Positions 17,338-26,042 of a stretch of DNA of 53,122 nt are shown here, in pieces (positions within the stretch are counted from its first letter, which is position 1; each line of letters starts with the position of its first letter). Origin of the DNA: a bacterium (GTDB lineage Bacteria; Sysuimicrobiota; Sysuimicrobiia; Sysuimicrobiales; Segetimicrobiaceae). Under the pieces are notes generated by a model. It saw only the letters and a list, made by a program, of their open reading frames with translations. It did no database searches and was not told where the DNA came from. Made by a program: the position numbers and the translations under genes. Where the stretch lies: assembly GCA_035691305.1 (NCBI GenBank), contig DASSJF010000079.1, positions 1-53,122 of the forward strand, written 5' to 3'.

Positions 17338-18518
17338 AACCCGACACCAGGCTGGTCCACGCCGGCCGCAACCCCGAACGGCACGGGGGCACGGTGAATC
17401 CGCCCATCCACCGCGCGTCCACGATCCTCTACCCCACCGTGGAGGCCTTCGAACGCCGGACCGAGCGAAAGTACGGCGACGTCTCGTCGTACGGCATCTA
17501 CGGCACGCCGATCACTTTTGCACTGCGGGACGCGCTGGCCGAGCTCTCCGGCGGTGCGCGGTCGCTCGTCACGTCGTCGGGCCTGTCGGCGATCACGATG
17601 GCCCTCGCCGCTTTTCTGCGTCAGGGTGACCACGTGCTCGTGACGGACAGCGCCTACGGGCCGACGCGCAACTTCTGCGACGGAACGCTGGCCCGGTTCG
17701 GGGTCGAGACGACGTATTACGATCCCGCGATCGGCGCGGAGATCGCCGGGCTCATCCGGCCGAACACGAAGGTCGTCTACACGGAGTCGCCGGGCTCGCT
17801 CACGTTCGAGATCCAGGACGTTCCGGCGATCGCCGCCGCGGCGCACGCGTGCGGCGCCGCCGTGTTCTTCGACAACACGTGGGGCACGCCGCTCCATTTC
17901 CGGGCCTTCGACCACGGCGTGGACGTGGAAATCCAGGCGGGGACGAAGTACCTCGCCGGGCACTCGGACCTCCTCATCGGCGTGATCACCGCCCGCACCG
18001 AGGCGGTCTTTCGGACGCTCAAGGACGGCACCGACGGGTTCGGCGACTGCGTCGCGCCCGATCTGTGCTACGAGACACTGCGCAGCATGCGCACGCTCCA
18101 CGTACGCATGCAGCGGCATCGGGAGTCGGCCCTGACCGTCGCGCGCTGGCTGGCCGGACGCCCGGAGGTCGCGCGCGTGCTGCATCCGGCGCTTCCCGAT
18201 CATCCCGGCCACGCGCTCTGGCGGCGCGACTTCACCGGCTCGTCCAGCCTGTTTTCGATTCTGCTGCGCACCGAGTCGAAAGAGGCCGTCGCGGCGATGC
18301 TGGAGGGGCTCGAGCTGTTCAAGATCGGCGCGAGCTTCGGCGGGTTCGAAAGCCTGATACTTCCGGCAAACGTCACGGCCGCGCGCACGGCCCGACCGTG
18401 GACGGAGCGCGGCGCCCTCGTCCGCCTGCACGTCGGACTGGAAGCGGTCGACGATCTGATCGCCGATCTCGAAGCAGGGTTGCGGCGCCTCGCCGCGGTG
18501 CCTGCGAAAACCGGATGA
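17334..18518 (+). CDS. metC: Cystathionine beta-lyase (PLP, Cys/Met metabolism family)
   Basis: A 394-aa PLP enzyme that cleaves cystathionine to homocysteine, pyruvate and ammonia. Motifs include SGLSAITMALAAFLRQGDHV (PLP phosphate region), VFFDNTWGTPLHF (Asp contacting the pyridine ring), and Lys205 in QAGTKYLAGHSDLL as the Schiff-base lysine. The C-terminus FKIGASFGGFESLILP matches the MetC branch. GGAGG lies 4 nt before the ATG, which overlaps the OsmC stop as ATGA. The pairing of a Cys/Sec peroxidase with a sulfur-amino-acid lyase suggests a shared thiol or selenol task; that is inference. Confidence 0.92.
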   Translation: MKPDTRLVHAGRNPERHGGTVNPPIHRASTILYPTVEAFERRTERKYGDVSSYGIYGTPITFALRDALAELSGGARSLVTSSGLSAITMALAAFLRQGDHVLVTDSAYGPTRNFCDGTLARFGVETTYYDPAIGAEIAGLIRPNTKVVYTESPGSLTFEIQDVPAIAAAAHACGAAVFFDNTWGTPLHFRAFDHGVDVEIQAGTKYLAGHSDLLIGVITARTEAVFRTLKDGTDGFGDCVAPDLCYETLRSMRTLHVRMQRHRESALTVARWLAGRPEVARVLHPALPDHPGHALWRRDFTGSSSLFSILLRTESKEAVAAMLEGLELFKIGASFGGFESLILPANVTAARTARPWTERGALVRLHVGLEAVDDLIADLEAGLRRLAAVPAKTG

Positions 18519-18528
18519 CGGGAGCGCC

Positions 18529-18654
18529 ATGGGCGCATTTATCGGGTTCTTCGTGTTCTGGCTCGCCGGAAGCCTATTCGGTCCGTCGCACTACAGTCCG
18601 CCGGGCGATCCGGTGCCGGTGTTTCATGAATCGAGCGAAAGCGAGATGCGCTAG
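18529..18654 (+). CDS. Small 41-aa predicted membrane protein
   Basis: A short gene just after metC. The ATG at 18529 is preceded by GGGAG five nt upstream. The product starts MGAFIGFFVFWLAGSLFG, a single hydrophobic helix, followed by a hydrophilic tail rich in Pro, Ser and Glu that ends in SESEMR. Its stop codon shares the palindrome CTAG with the stop of the convergent downstream gene. No family is recognised. The 10-bp spacing from metC, ribosome site and amphipathic design argue that it is real, but no conservation could be tested. Confidence 0.5.
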   Translation: MGAFIGFFVFWLAGSLFGPSHYSPPGDPVPVFHESSESEMR

Positions 18655-19094
18655 CGGCGCCGCTCGGCCGCCGGTGCGCGCGCCTCGAGCCGGTTGGCGT
18701 GGCGGTGCACGAGCCGCCACGCGCCGTCTTCGAACCGGAAGATATGCGTCACCCGGTTCGACCACTCGGCCGGCGCTTCGACGCCGGCGAGCCGGACGCG
18801 GAAGGTTTCGACATCCGTCGTGTAGGCCATCTCCGCGGTGACGACGGTCGTCAGGTTCTCGTACGCGACCGTACCGCCCGCGAACTGCGCCGCCGCCCAG
18901 GCCCACCGCGTGCGCACCGCGTCCCAACCGCGCTCGTACCCGCCCCACCCGTAAAACGCCGTCACGTCGCCGGCGTGCGAATACAGCGCCTGAATCGGCC
19001 GGGGGTCACCGCCGGCGGCGCGGCCGATCGCCGCGTGCAGCCGGTCAATCGCCGTGCGGAGCGCCTCGGGTACGTGCCCGTCCTCCCGGTCCAT
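18651..19094 (-). CDS. SnoaL/NTF2-like protein
   Basis: A 147-aa protein with the cone-shaped NTF2-like fold pattern: an N-terminal helix, ALYSHAGDVTAFYGWGGYERGWDAVRTRW, then beta strands ending THIFRFEDGAWRLVHRHANRL. This resembles DUF4440/SnoaL_3 proteins, a group with varied or unknown ligands. No catalytic residues can be assigned. It is convergent with, and by 4 bp overlapping, the 41-aa membrane protein gene, and is otherwise alone. Confidence 0.8.
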   Translation of the reverse strand: MDREDGHVPEALRTAIDRLHAAIGRAAGGDPRPIQALYSHAGDVTAFYGWGGYERGWDAVRTRWAWAAAQFAGGTVAYENLTTVVTAEMAYTTDVETFRVRLAGVEAPAEWSNRVTHIFRFEDGAWRLVHRHANRLEARAPAAERRR

Positions 19095-19174
19095 CGATGC
19101 CTCCCCGGCCGTGCGCCGGATCGCCCGGTCGCGTTTCTACTATCATGTCCGCCATATCCGCGCGGAGTGCGGCC

Positions 19175-20113
19175 TCACACGGTGCGCCCGAACACCCCGA
19201 GCGGCAGCAACGCGCTCACGACATACTGCCCCGCGTCCACGATCTCCGAGATCTTCAGGTCGACGCAGAGGCTGCAGAGCACGTAGGCGTCTTCGGCCGG
19301 CAGCCGGTGCGCGGCCGACAGGTGCGCGATCATCGCGCGGACCGCGTCCTGAGACGCGCGATACAGATCCGGCCCGACGCCGGTCGTACCGTACCACCCG
19401 CCGCCGTTGAGACGGGGCACGAGCGGCCCCGGGACGGCGAACTGCGGGGCCGGCAGGCGGCGCCCCTTCTGCACCGTGAGCCGCAGCGTGCCGCGCATCG
19501 GCGCCTCGATGCCGGTGATGCACACCTCGCCGTCGCCCTGGGCCGCGTGGGCGTCGCCGCAACTGAACAGCGCGCCGTCCGTCTGCACCGGCAGGTACAA
19601 GGTCGTGCCGGCCGTCAACTGCCGGACGTCCATGTTGCCCCCGAAGGCGCCCGGAGGCATGATCGCCTGCTCCCGCGCCCCGGCCGGGCACACGCCCATC
19701 GTCCCGAAAAACGGCTCGATCGGGATCGCGATGTCGTCGCGCAGGCGCGCCACGTCGCCGCCGGTGAGGTCGAAGACCCGGAGGTACGGCTCCGCGAAAT
19801 CGTCCGGCAACAGGCCGCGGCCGGGAAAGAACGCGGTCCAGCCCCAACCGTCCGGACGGAGGTCCAGGATTTCGACCGCGAGGGTATCACCGGGAGCGGC
19901 GCCGCGGACGTACACCGGGCCTGCCAGCGGATACGACCGCCGGCGGTCCCGCTGTGCGAGCGACGCGGCGGTCGACGTTCGCGTGATCTGGTTGTCGCTG
20001 ACGTCGCGGGTGTGCACGACGATCGCGTCGCCGCTGTCGATCGTGCACGCCGGCGGGTGGCGGGCGTCCCAGCTGTGGTGCACCCGGTCGGGAGGAACCG
20101 TATGCGTGGTCAT
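19175..20113 (-). CDS. Acetamidase/formamidase family protein
   Basis: A 312-aa amidase of the FmdA/AmdA family, which hydrolyses formamide or acetamide to the acid and ammonia. Characteristic segments are PLAGPVYVRGAAPGDTLAVE, FFGTMGVCPAG, GGNMDVRQLTAGTTLYLPVQ and FSCGDAHAAQGDGEVCITGIE, which carries the metal/active-site His and Glu of the family. The start is set at ATG 20113 (MTTHTVPPDRVHHSWD), the family N-terminus; a reading to 20368 adds an Arg-rich extension. The liv-type importer 7 kb away could supply amides, but no direct link is visible. Confidence 0.88.
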   Translation of the reverse strand: MTTHTVPPDRVHHSWDARHPPACTIDSGDAIVVHTRDVSDNQITRTSTAASLAQRDRRRSYPLAGPVYVRGAAPGDTLAVEILDLRPDGWGWTAFFPGRGLLPDDFAEPYLRVFDLTGGDVARLRDDIAIPIEPFFGTMGVCPAGAREQAIMPPGAFGGNMDVRQLTAGTTLYLPVQTDGALFSCGDAHAAQGDGEVCITGIEAPMRGTLRLTVQKGRRLPAPQFAVPGPLVPRLNGGGWYGTTGVGPDLYRASQDAVRAMIAHLSAAHRLPAEDAYVLCSLCVDLKISEIVDAGQYVVSALLPLGVFGRTV

Positions 20114-20247
20114 GCCGTGCGGCTTCCAGGACGCGTGCGCGGCTCCTGCCCTGTCCCGGCCGTCCGCGGGGCTGCCGCCCGGTCTGCGCCGGGTCTCCGC
20201 CGGTCGGAGGAAGTGCCGGGGCGCGCGCGAATGGATGGCGCAATTTG

Positions 20248-23200
20248 ATGCGCACGGCGTCGCACGCATGGCCCTCGCGGTTCGCCGAGGCGGCGATCCT
20301 CGCCGTCGTGTATTACGTCGCCGCCAAAGCCGGGCTGCGCCTCGCCTTCCTGAACCCCAGCGCGACACCCATCTGGCCGCCCACGGGCATCGCGATCGCG
20401 GCGCTGCTGCTCACCGGCACGCGGGCGTGGCCGGGCATCCTCGCCGGCGCATTCGCCGCGAACCTCACGACCGAAGGGACCGTCTGGACGTCGCTCGGCA
20501 TCGCCGCGGGCAACACCCTCGAAGCCGCGGTCGCGGCGGCGCTGGTCGGACGCTACGCGGGCGGCCGGCGCGCGTTCAACCGCATCGAGGACATCGTGCG
20601 CTTCGCCGCGTTCGCCGCCGTGCTGAGCACCGCAATCAGCGCAACCGCCGGCGTGACCACGCTCGCGTCGGCCGGGTTTGTGCCGTGGCGGATGTACGGA
20701 CCGGTCTGGCTCACGTGGTGGCTCGGCGACGCGACGAGCGCCGTCGTCGTAACGCCGGCGCTGCTGCTGTGGATCGAAGAGGCCCGTCGCGGCTGGACGG
20801 TCCGCGGCGTGGTGGAGCGCCTCGTCTTCGTCGCGGTGCTGCTGGTCGCGAGCGTGACGGTGTTCGGCACGCGGTATCCGTTCAGCTTCGCCATCGTGCC
20901 CCTGCTCATCTGGGCGGCGTTCCGGTTCGGCGCACGGGACGCGGCGACCGTCGTCGTGTTCGTGAGCGCCGCCGCGATCGCCGGCACGCTGCGCCGCGTC
21001 GGACCGTTCGCGCTGGCCGGCGACCCGAACATCGCGCTGCTTTACCTGTCGCTCTTCATGGCAATGATGTCGATCGTCGTGCTCACGGTCGCGCGCATCG
21101 TGGACGACCGAGCCGCGGCCGCCGAAGAGCTCCACCGGCGGGTGCGCGCGGAAGCGGACGCCAGGCGGACCGCCGAGCGCGCCGTCGCGCACGCAAACCG
21201 CCTCGCCGCCGTCGCCGCGGCGCTGTCTCAAGCGGTGGGCCCCGAGGACGTCGCCGCGGTCATCGTCGACCAGGCGGTGGACACGCTCCGCGCGCGCGCC
21301 GCCGCGATCTCCCTGTTTGCGGACGACGGCATCCAGATGGAACTCGTGCACGCCAAAGGGTATCCGGCCGAGATTATCCAGCGCTGGCGCCGCTTCCAAC
21401 CCGCGCAGTTCGGCGGCGTCGCGGAATGCCTGCGGACCGGCCGGGTCATTTGGATGGCAACGGAGGACGACCTGGCGAAACGCTACCCCGAGCGCGAGGA
21501 ACTGCCGCCCGGAATCCGGGGCGGCGCGCGGGCCGCGCTGCCGCTTATCGCGCACGGCGCCGCCGTCGGCTGCCTCTATCTCAATTTCGGCGCGCCGCGG
21601 CCGTTCGAACCGGACGAGATCACGTTCCTCACCACGCTCGGCCACCAGTGCGCCCAGGCCGTCGAGCGCGCGCGGCTGTACGCGCGCGAGCACCATGCCG
21701 CGGAAACCTTCCAGCGCGCCCTGCTGCCGGTCGCCATCCCGGAGGTACCGGGCATCGCGATCCACACCGTCTACCGGCCCGGCGCCCGGGAAGCGAACGT
21801 CGGCGGCGACTGGTACGACGTCTTCCGCCTGCCCTCCGGCAACGTCGTGATTTCGGTCGGCGACGTCGCCGGCCGCGGCCTCAGCGCCGCGGTGGTGATG
21901 GGCGAACTCCGGCAGACCATCAGAACCGCGGCCCTGGAACACGGCGACCCGGCCGCGGTCCTCCGGCAGGCAAGCGAGGCGCTCGTCCTGGCGCACGGCC
22001 GTGACGCGATGGCGACGGCGATCGTCGCCCTGCTCGATCCCGTGTCGTCGGTCCTCACGTACGCGACGGCCGGACATCCGGCGCCGGTGCTGGCGGCGCC
22101 CGGCGCCGATCCCGTCGTCCTGCCGGCCGCCGGCGTGCCGCTCGGCTACCTGTCCGCCGCCCAGGCGCCGTCGTGGAGCGTCTCCCTGCCGGCCGGGGCC
22201 CTGCTCATCCTGTACACCGACGGCCTGATCGAGCACCGGCGCGACATTGCGGCGGGACAGGAAGCGCTCGTCGAGGCGGCGCGGCGCGAGATCGAGGCGC
22301 CCGGAGACGATCCCGCGCTCGGCATCCTTGGCCGCGTACTCGGCGACGGGCGCTCATCGGACGACGTGGCGATCATCGCGCTCGCGGTGGATCGCGAACC
22401 GCTCAACCGGTTCGAACTGGCGCTGCCGGCGGAGCCGGAGAGCGCGGCGGTGATCCGGCAGACGGTGCGGAGGCTGGCGCAGGTCGCGGCGCTCGATCAC
22501 GCCCCCGCCGCGGCCCTCGCGGTGGCCGTCGGAGAAGCGGTCAACAATGCGATCGAACACGCCTACCGCGTCGCGGGCGGGTCCGTGCACGTGAAAGGCG
22601 TACGCGACGACGCCGCGGTTCACGTTACCGTCACGGACACCGGCACGTGGCGTCCGGCGCCGCCGTCGGACGGCGGCGGCCACGGCCTGCGGCTGATCGA
22701 GCAGCTTGTCGACGCCGTGCAGATCCGCCACACGCCCTCGGGCACCACCGTCGCCATTACGATGCGCCTCTCGCGGCCGGCCGCCCCGCCCACCGCCGTC
22801 GTCCACGCGGAGGGCGGGCCCGGCTCCGAGGCGGGGCGCCCGCCCCGGAACGTCGGCGTCGTCATCGCGCAGGCCGCGGAACGGCCCTCCGGCCCGGCGG
22901 GCGCGCGGCTCGACACGCGGGACGGCGGCGCGATCGTCGAGCTCTACGGTGACCTGGATGCGACCGTGGCCGAAGTCGTCCGCGCGGCCCTGGCCCGGGC
23001 CGCGCGCGCCGAGGCCTCCGTGGTGCTCGTGTCGCTGGAGCGCGCCGACTACATCGACAGCCTCACGATCCGCGAGTTGTTCGCGTTCGGGCGGGACCTG
23101 GCGACGCGTCGGCGGTCGCTCGCGCTCATCATCCCGCCCGGTTCGCCGCTCGAGCGCGTGCTCACGATCGCCGGCCTGACGCGGCCGTACCGGGTGTTCG

Positions 23201-23253
23201 CCTCGGCGGCGGACGCGCGCCGTGCGCTCAAGGAGGTGACCGCCGGTGGCTGA
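20248..23253 (+). CDS. MASE1-GAF-SpoIIE phosphatase-HATPase-STAS fusion regulator
   Basis: A 1001-aa membrane regulator. Residues 1 to about 285 form a MASE1 sensor of around eight helices (FLNPSATPIWPPTGIAIAAL). A coiled coil covers about 285-325 and a GAF domain about 325-480. A SpoIIE/PP2C phosphatase spans about 490-715, with metal ligands in GGDWYDVF and YTDGLIEH. An RsbW-like HATPase covers about 725-850 (GEAVNNAIEHAY, VTDTGTW, GHGLRLIEQL). A C-terminal STAS domain covers about 905-1000 (DYIDSLTIRELF, phosphorylatable Ser). The phosphatase, kinase and antagonist of a sigma-factor partner switch are thus in one chain. ATG 20248 is preferred; TTG 20245 is also possible. Confidence 0.9.
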   Translation: MRTASHAWPSRFAEAAILAVVYYVAAKAGLRLAFLNPSATPIWPPTGIAIAALLLTGTRAWPGILAGAFAANLTTEGTVWTSLGIAAGNTLEAAVAAALVGRYAGGRRAFNRIEDIVRFAAFAAVLSTAISATAGVTTLASAGFVPWRMYGPVWLTWWLGDATSAVVVTPALLLWIEEARRGWTVRGVVERLVFVAVLLVASVTVFGTRYPFSFAIVPLLIWAAFRFGARDAATVVVFVSAAAIAGTLRRVGPFALAGDPNIALLYLSLFMAMMSIVVLTVARIVDDRAAAAEELHRRVRAEADARRTAERAVAHANRLAAVAAALSQAVGPEDVAAVIVDQAVDTLRARAAAISLFADDGIQMELVHAKGYPAEIIQRWRRFQPAQFGGVAECLRTGRVIWMATEDDLAKRYPEREELPPGIRGGARAALPLIAHGAAVGCLYLNFGAPRPFEPDEITFLTTLGHQCAQAVERARLYAREHHAAETFQRALLPVAIPEVPGIAIHTVYRPGAREANVGGDWYDVFRLPSGNVVISVGDVAGRGLSAAVVMGELRQTIRTAALEHGDPAAVLRQASEALVLAHGRDAMATAIVALLDPVSSVLTYATAGHPAPVLAAPGADPVVLPAAGVPLGYLSAAQAPSWSVSLPAGALLILYTDGLIEHRRDIAAGQEALVEAARREIEAPGDDPALGILGRVLGDGRSSDDVAIIALAVDREPLNRFELALPAEPESAAVIRQTVRRLAQVAALDHAPAAALAVAVGEAVNNAIEHAYRVAGGSVHVKGVRDDAAVHVTVTDTGTWRPAPPSDGGGHGLRLIEQLVDAVQIRHTPSGTTVAITMRLSRPAAPPTAVVHAEGGPGSEAGRPPRNVGVVIAQAAERPSGPAGARLDTRDGGAIVELYGDLDATVAEVVRAALARAARAEASVVLVSLERADYIDSLTIRELFAFGRDLATRRRSLALIIPPGSPLERVLTIAGLTRPYRVFASAADARRALKEVTAGG

Positions 23254-24127
23254 GATGGCGGGCCGGCCCGTCCGCGTTGTGCCGCATTTCATGCGGTTGC
23301 ACGAATGGATCGCGCTCGACGAGGGCTACTTCGCCGCGGAGGGCCTCGCGCCGGAGTTACGGCCGGACGTAATGCACCAAGTCTCGAGCCACGCGCGCAG
23401 CGAGTACTTCAAGCGGCCGCAGGACGCGCCGTTCTTCGGCGCCGTGCCGGTCGCGAACTCGGCGTGCGAGTGGGGATCCGTCTGCAACGCCGGCGCCGGG
23501 ATGGGCCGGTTCGTCCCGGACCTTTACGGCGTCGCGCGCTTTGTGATTTTCGCGCGGCCGGCATCCGGCCTCCGCCGGCTCGGCGACCTTCGCGGCGTGC
23601 CGGTCGGCGTCGGGCTGATGGCCGGAAGCCACTTTACCACGCTGCGGACGCTGGAAGCCGTGCTGCCCAAGGACCAGATCCGCATCGAAAACGTCGGCGG
23701 CCCCGGCCGGCGGCTGCTTGCGCTGCGCGAGGGTGAGATAGCGGCGGCGACGCTGCTCGATCCGGAGATCCCACTCGCCGAAGCGGAGGGCTTCGTCCCG
23801 CTCGCCTCCGGCGAATTCCGCACGCTCTTCTGGGTCTCGCCCGGGATCCCGGCCGGCGTGCTGGCCGCGTACTTCAACGCGCTGCGCCGAGCGGACCGCG
23901 CGCTGCGGGCATCGCCGGATCGGTACATGCCGCTGTGGGCGCGCAACGTGCCGCCACATCTTTCGGGCGACCACGACTACGCGCGGTTCGGGCTCGGGGA
24001 ACTGCTCGTTTTCGAGCCGTACCCGCGCGAGATCTACGATGAGACCGTGGCCTTCGTGCGTCGCTGGGGGCTCGGCGGCAACATGCGTGAGGACGCGTTC
24101 GAGGTGCTCGCCCTGACGACGGCTTGA
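23246..24127 (+). CDS. Cytoplasmic NMT1/SsuA-like ligand-binding protein
   Basis: A 293-aa protein of the periplasmic-binding fold, near the NMT1/THI5-like or ABC nitrate/sulfonate binding group. Supporting segments are EWIALDEGYFAAEGLAPELR, LGDLRGVPVGVGLMAGSHFT and LREGEIAAATLLDPEIPLA. No signal peptide or lipobox is present, and no permease or ATPase adjoins. It begins (GTG 23246) inside the last 8 bp of the fusion regulator gene, so the two are co-translated. It may sense a small molecule for that regulator, or be an enzyme of thiamine-pyrimidine or decarboxylase type; neither can be confirmed. The alternative start is ATG 23255. Confidence 0.72.
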   Translation: MAEMAGRPVRVVPHFMRLHEWIALDEGYFAAEGLAPELRPDVMHQVSSHARSEYFKRPQDAPFFGAVPVANSACEWGSVCNAGAGMGRFVPDLYGVARFVIFARPASGLRRLGDLRGVPVGVGLMAGSHFTTLRTLEAVLPKDQIRIENVGGPGRRLLALREGEIAAATLLDPEIPLAEAEGFVPLASGEFRTLFWVSPGIPAGVLAAYFNALRRADRALRASPDRYMPLWARNVPPHLSGDHDYARFGLGELLVFEPYPREIYDETVAFVRRWGLGGNMREDAFEVLALTTA

Positions 24128-24308
24128 CCGCTACACGCATCGTCGGGTCGAAGAGCACGACAACCGCGTTCTCCGACAGCTTTCGCAGGTCCTTGAGAGG
24201 ATTACGCGCAAACGCGACGGAAGTTCGGTGGAGTTTGCTCGATTGAGTGGGCGCGCCCCGCAGCGGCGACGTCACAATCGCAGCGCAGCGGGGGCACAAT
24301 TCACTGCG

Positions 24309-25235
24309 ATGTTCAGCGGTCATTCGGTGGGGGAGACAATCGGCGCGTCCTTCGGTACCAGCGCCCTTGACGTGCGCGAATTTCCGCGCCGCCCCCGACG
24401 TATCGCCCGCGCCGCCGCCGCTCTGCTGCTCCTCCTCACGTTCGCCGTCCCGTCGGGCGCGGCCTTCGCCGAGCAGCCCAGCGAACAACCGTCGTCGGAG
24501 CCGCCCTACATCGGCGACCTGATCGACGACGGCATCGGCCGCTATCAGGCCGGCGCGCCTACGCACGCGCTCGAGATCTTCCTCCAGGCGGCGCAGACGG
24601 ATCCGGACGCTTCGCTGCCGTGGATCTGGGCGGGCATCGCGGCGACCGCGGCCGGCAAGATGCAGGACGCAGACCGGTACTTCAAGCACGGCCTCGCGGA
24701 CCAGCACAGCGCGTTCCAGGATCGGATCATCCGCGGCTGGCTGGCGCGGCTCACGGTCTTTGCCGCCGCTCCGCAGCCGGCAAAGCCGGGCACGCCGCAG
24801 GCGATCGCCGCCCTCGCGAGGGCCACCAACCCTCGGCTGACGCCGGTCCAGGCCGAATGGCTCGGCGAGCGCCTCGTCACCGCCGCAAAGCAGCATCACG
24901 TCGACCCGTGGCTCGTCGCGGCCGTGATCTACGTGGAAAGCAAGTTCAACCAGGCCTCCGTAAGCAGCCGCGGCGCGATGGGACTCGGGCAGCTGATGCC
25001 GCACACCGCGCGCGCGGCGGGCGTGAACCCGCACGACGCGTGGGGCAATCTGCTCGGAACGTCGATGACGCTCAGTGCCTGCATCCGTGAGTTCGGCGAC
25101 TGGCGTCTCGCGCTCGCGGCGTACAACGCGGGCCCGACCGCCGTCTACCGCTACCGCGGCGTCCCCCCGTTCGCGGAGACACGGTGGTACGTCACCGCCG
25201 TCCTCGCGGTCTACAAGCACATCCGGCCCGAATAA
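24309..25235 (+). CDS. Lytic transglycosylase with TPR-like N-terminus
   Basis: A 308-aa exported peptidoglycan lyase. A signal/anchor helix lies around residues 35-55 (AAAALLLLLTFAVPSGAAFA). A TPR-like region follows (YQAGAPTHALEIFLQAAQTD), then a C-terminal SLT domain with catalytic Glu in VAAVIYVESKFNQASVSSRG, GAMGLGQLMPHTA and LAAYNAGPTAV. ATG 24309 is chosen because it leaves a sensible signal peptide; a start at 24228 would add 27 polar residues. The 181-bp upstream gap has no recognised riboswitch. A -10-like CACAAT lies 8 nt before the ATG. Confidence 0.87.
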   Translation: MFSGHSVGETIGASFGTSALDVREFPRRPRRIARAAAALLLLLTFAVPSGAAFAEQPSEQPSSEPPYIGDLIDDGIGRYQAGAPTHALEIFLQAAQTDPDASLPWIWAGIAATAAGKMQDADRYFKHGLADQHSAFQDRIIRGWLARLTVFAAAPQPAKPGTPQAIAALARATNPRLTPVQAEWLGERLVTAAKQHHVDPWLVAAVIYVESKFNQASVSSRGAMGLGQLMPHTARAAGVNPHDAWGNLLGTSMTLSACIREFGDWRLALAAYNAGPTAVYRYRGVPPFAETRWYVTAVLAVYKHIRPE

Positions 25236-25347
25236 CACCGATCCGCGCGACCCGGCGCTACCCCGCCGCCGATCCGTCCGTTCCCGCCGTTTGACGGTTC
25301 TCCGGACTGGAAAACGACACGACGAGGGGATGTACGGAGGTGTCGGG

Positions 25348-25800
25348 ATGGCGGTGTTGCATGACGATCGAATTCCCATCGCGGCGGTTCCGGCGCACAG
25401 TGCGCTGCGGACGCTCCGGTTTGCGTTCACGATCGCCCCAATCGTCATGGGGCTGGATAAGTTCTTCAATCTGCTGGTGACCTGGCCGCACTACCTGGCG
25501 CCGGTGGTCTCGCAGACATTGCCGGTGCCGCCGGCCGCGTTCCTGCAGGCCGTCGGCGTGGTGGAGATCGTCGCGGGGCTCATCGTCGCGTTCTACCCGA
25601 TCGTCGGCGGCTGGGTGGTCGCGGCGTGGCTGTGGGCCATCATCATCAACCTGCTGCTGGTGCCGGGCTACTATGACATCGCCGTGCGCGACTTCGGCCT
25701 ATCGCTCGGCGCGGTCTCGCTCGCGCGCCTCGCCGCCGCCTTCGCCGTCCCGACGCAGCGCGGCGCGTTCCGGGACGAGGAACCCCGCCGGGCGGCGTAG
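25348..25800 (+). CDS. DoxX-like four-helix membrane protein
   Basis: A 150-aa membrane protein with four hydrophobic helices. Typical DoxX-like segments are FTIAPIVMGLDKFFNLLVTWPHYL, QAVGVVEIVAGLIVAFYPIVG, AAWLWAIIINLLL and DFGLSLGAVSLARLA. The family includes quinone-linked oxidoreductase subunits and many uncharacterised proteins. GGAGG seven nt before ATG 25348 sets the start; ATG 25330 would add six residues. It is followed by a bidirectional terminator. No partner gene adjoins. Confidence 0.82.
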   Translation: MAVLHDDRIPIAAVPAHSALRTLRFAFTIAPIVMGLDKFFNLLVTWPHYLAPVVSQTLPVPPAAFLQAVGVVEIVAGLIVAFYPIVGGWVVAAWLWAIIINLLLVPGYYDIAVRDFGLSLGAVSLARLAAAFAVPTQRGAFRDEEPRRAA

Positions 25801-25824
25801 CGTCCCGCGTCGGCCCGTCAAATC

Positions 25825-25855
25825 GCCGGGGCCGGCGATTACCGCCGGCCCCGGC
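25825..25855. terminator. Bidirectional terminator-like hairpin
   Basis: A 13-bp perfect GC stem (GCCGGGGCCGGCG and its complement) with the 5-nt loop ATTAC lies between the ends of the convergent DoxX-like gene and the 50-aa minus-strand ORF. No strong T-tract is present. Confidence 0.6.
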
Positions 25856-25882
25856 ACCTTACGCTCTATTCGCAGCCCTCGC

Positions 25883-26035
25883 TCAGAAAAACCTCCACGT
25901 CCCGTGCACGAAGTAGTAGGCCAAGACCCGGGTCCCGTAAAGGATGAACCGCATCAGAAGGTAGCTGATCGCCAGCAACTTCGCAAAGTAGACCGTCCAG
26001 AAGCGCAGGTCCCGCTTCGATGCGGCGGCGGGCAC
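25883..26035 (-). CDS. Possible 50-aa basic membrane protein
   Basis: An ORF just after the protease gene on the same strand. The GTG start at 26035 is 8 bp after the protease stop. The product reads VPAAASKRDLRFWTVYFA, then a hydrophobic and aromatic stretch (KLLAISYLLMRFILYGTRVL) and ends FVHGTWRFF. One membrane helix flanked by Arg/Lys is likely. No family is recognised and there is no ribosome site, but the position between gene end and terminator, and the non-random composition, suggest it is a real co-transcribed gene. Confidence 0.42.
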   Translation of the reverse strand: MPAAASKRDLRFWTVYFAKLLAISYLLMRFILYGTRVLAYYFVHGTWRFF

Positions 26036-26042
26036 AGCCGGG

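Noticed and set aside
24128-24308. Protein-like minus-strand reading (KLHRTSVAFARNPLKDLRKL) before the transglycosylase
   Set aside because: It has no start or ribosome site and its frame only continues as a shadow of neighbouring genes. At most a decayed remnant.
24128-24308. Riboswitch (c-di-AMP ydaO type) before the lytic transglycosylase
   Set aside because: Such genes often carry one, but none of its conserved core sequence is visible here.
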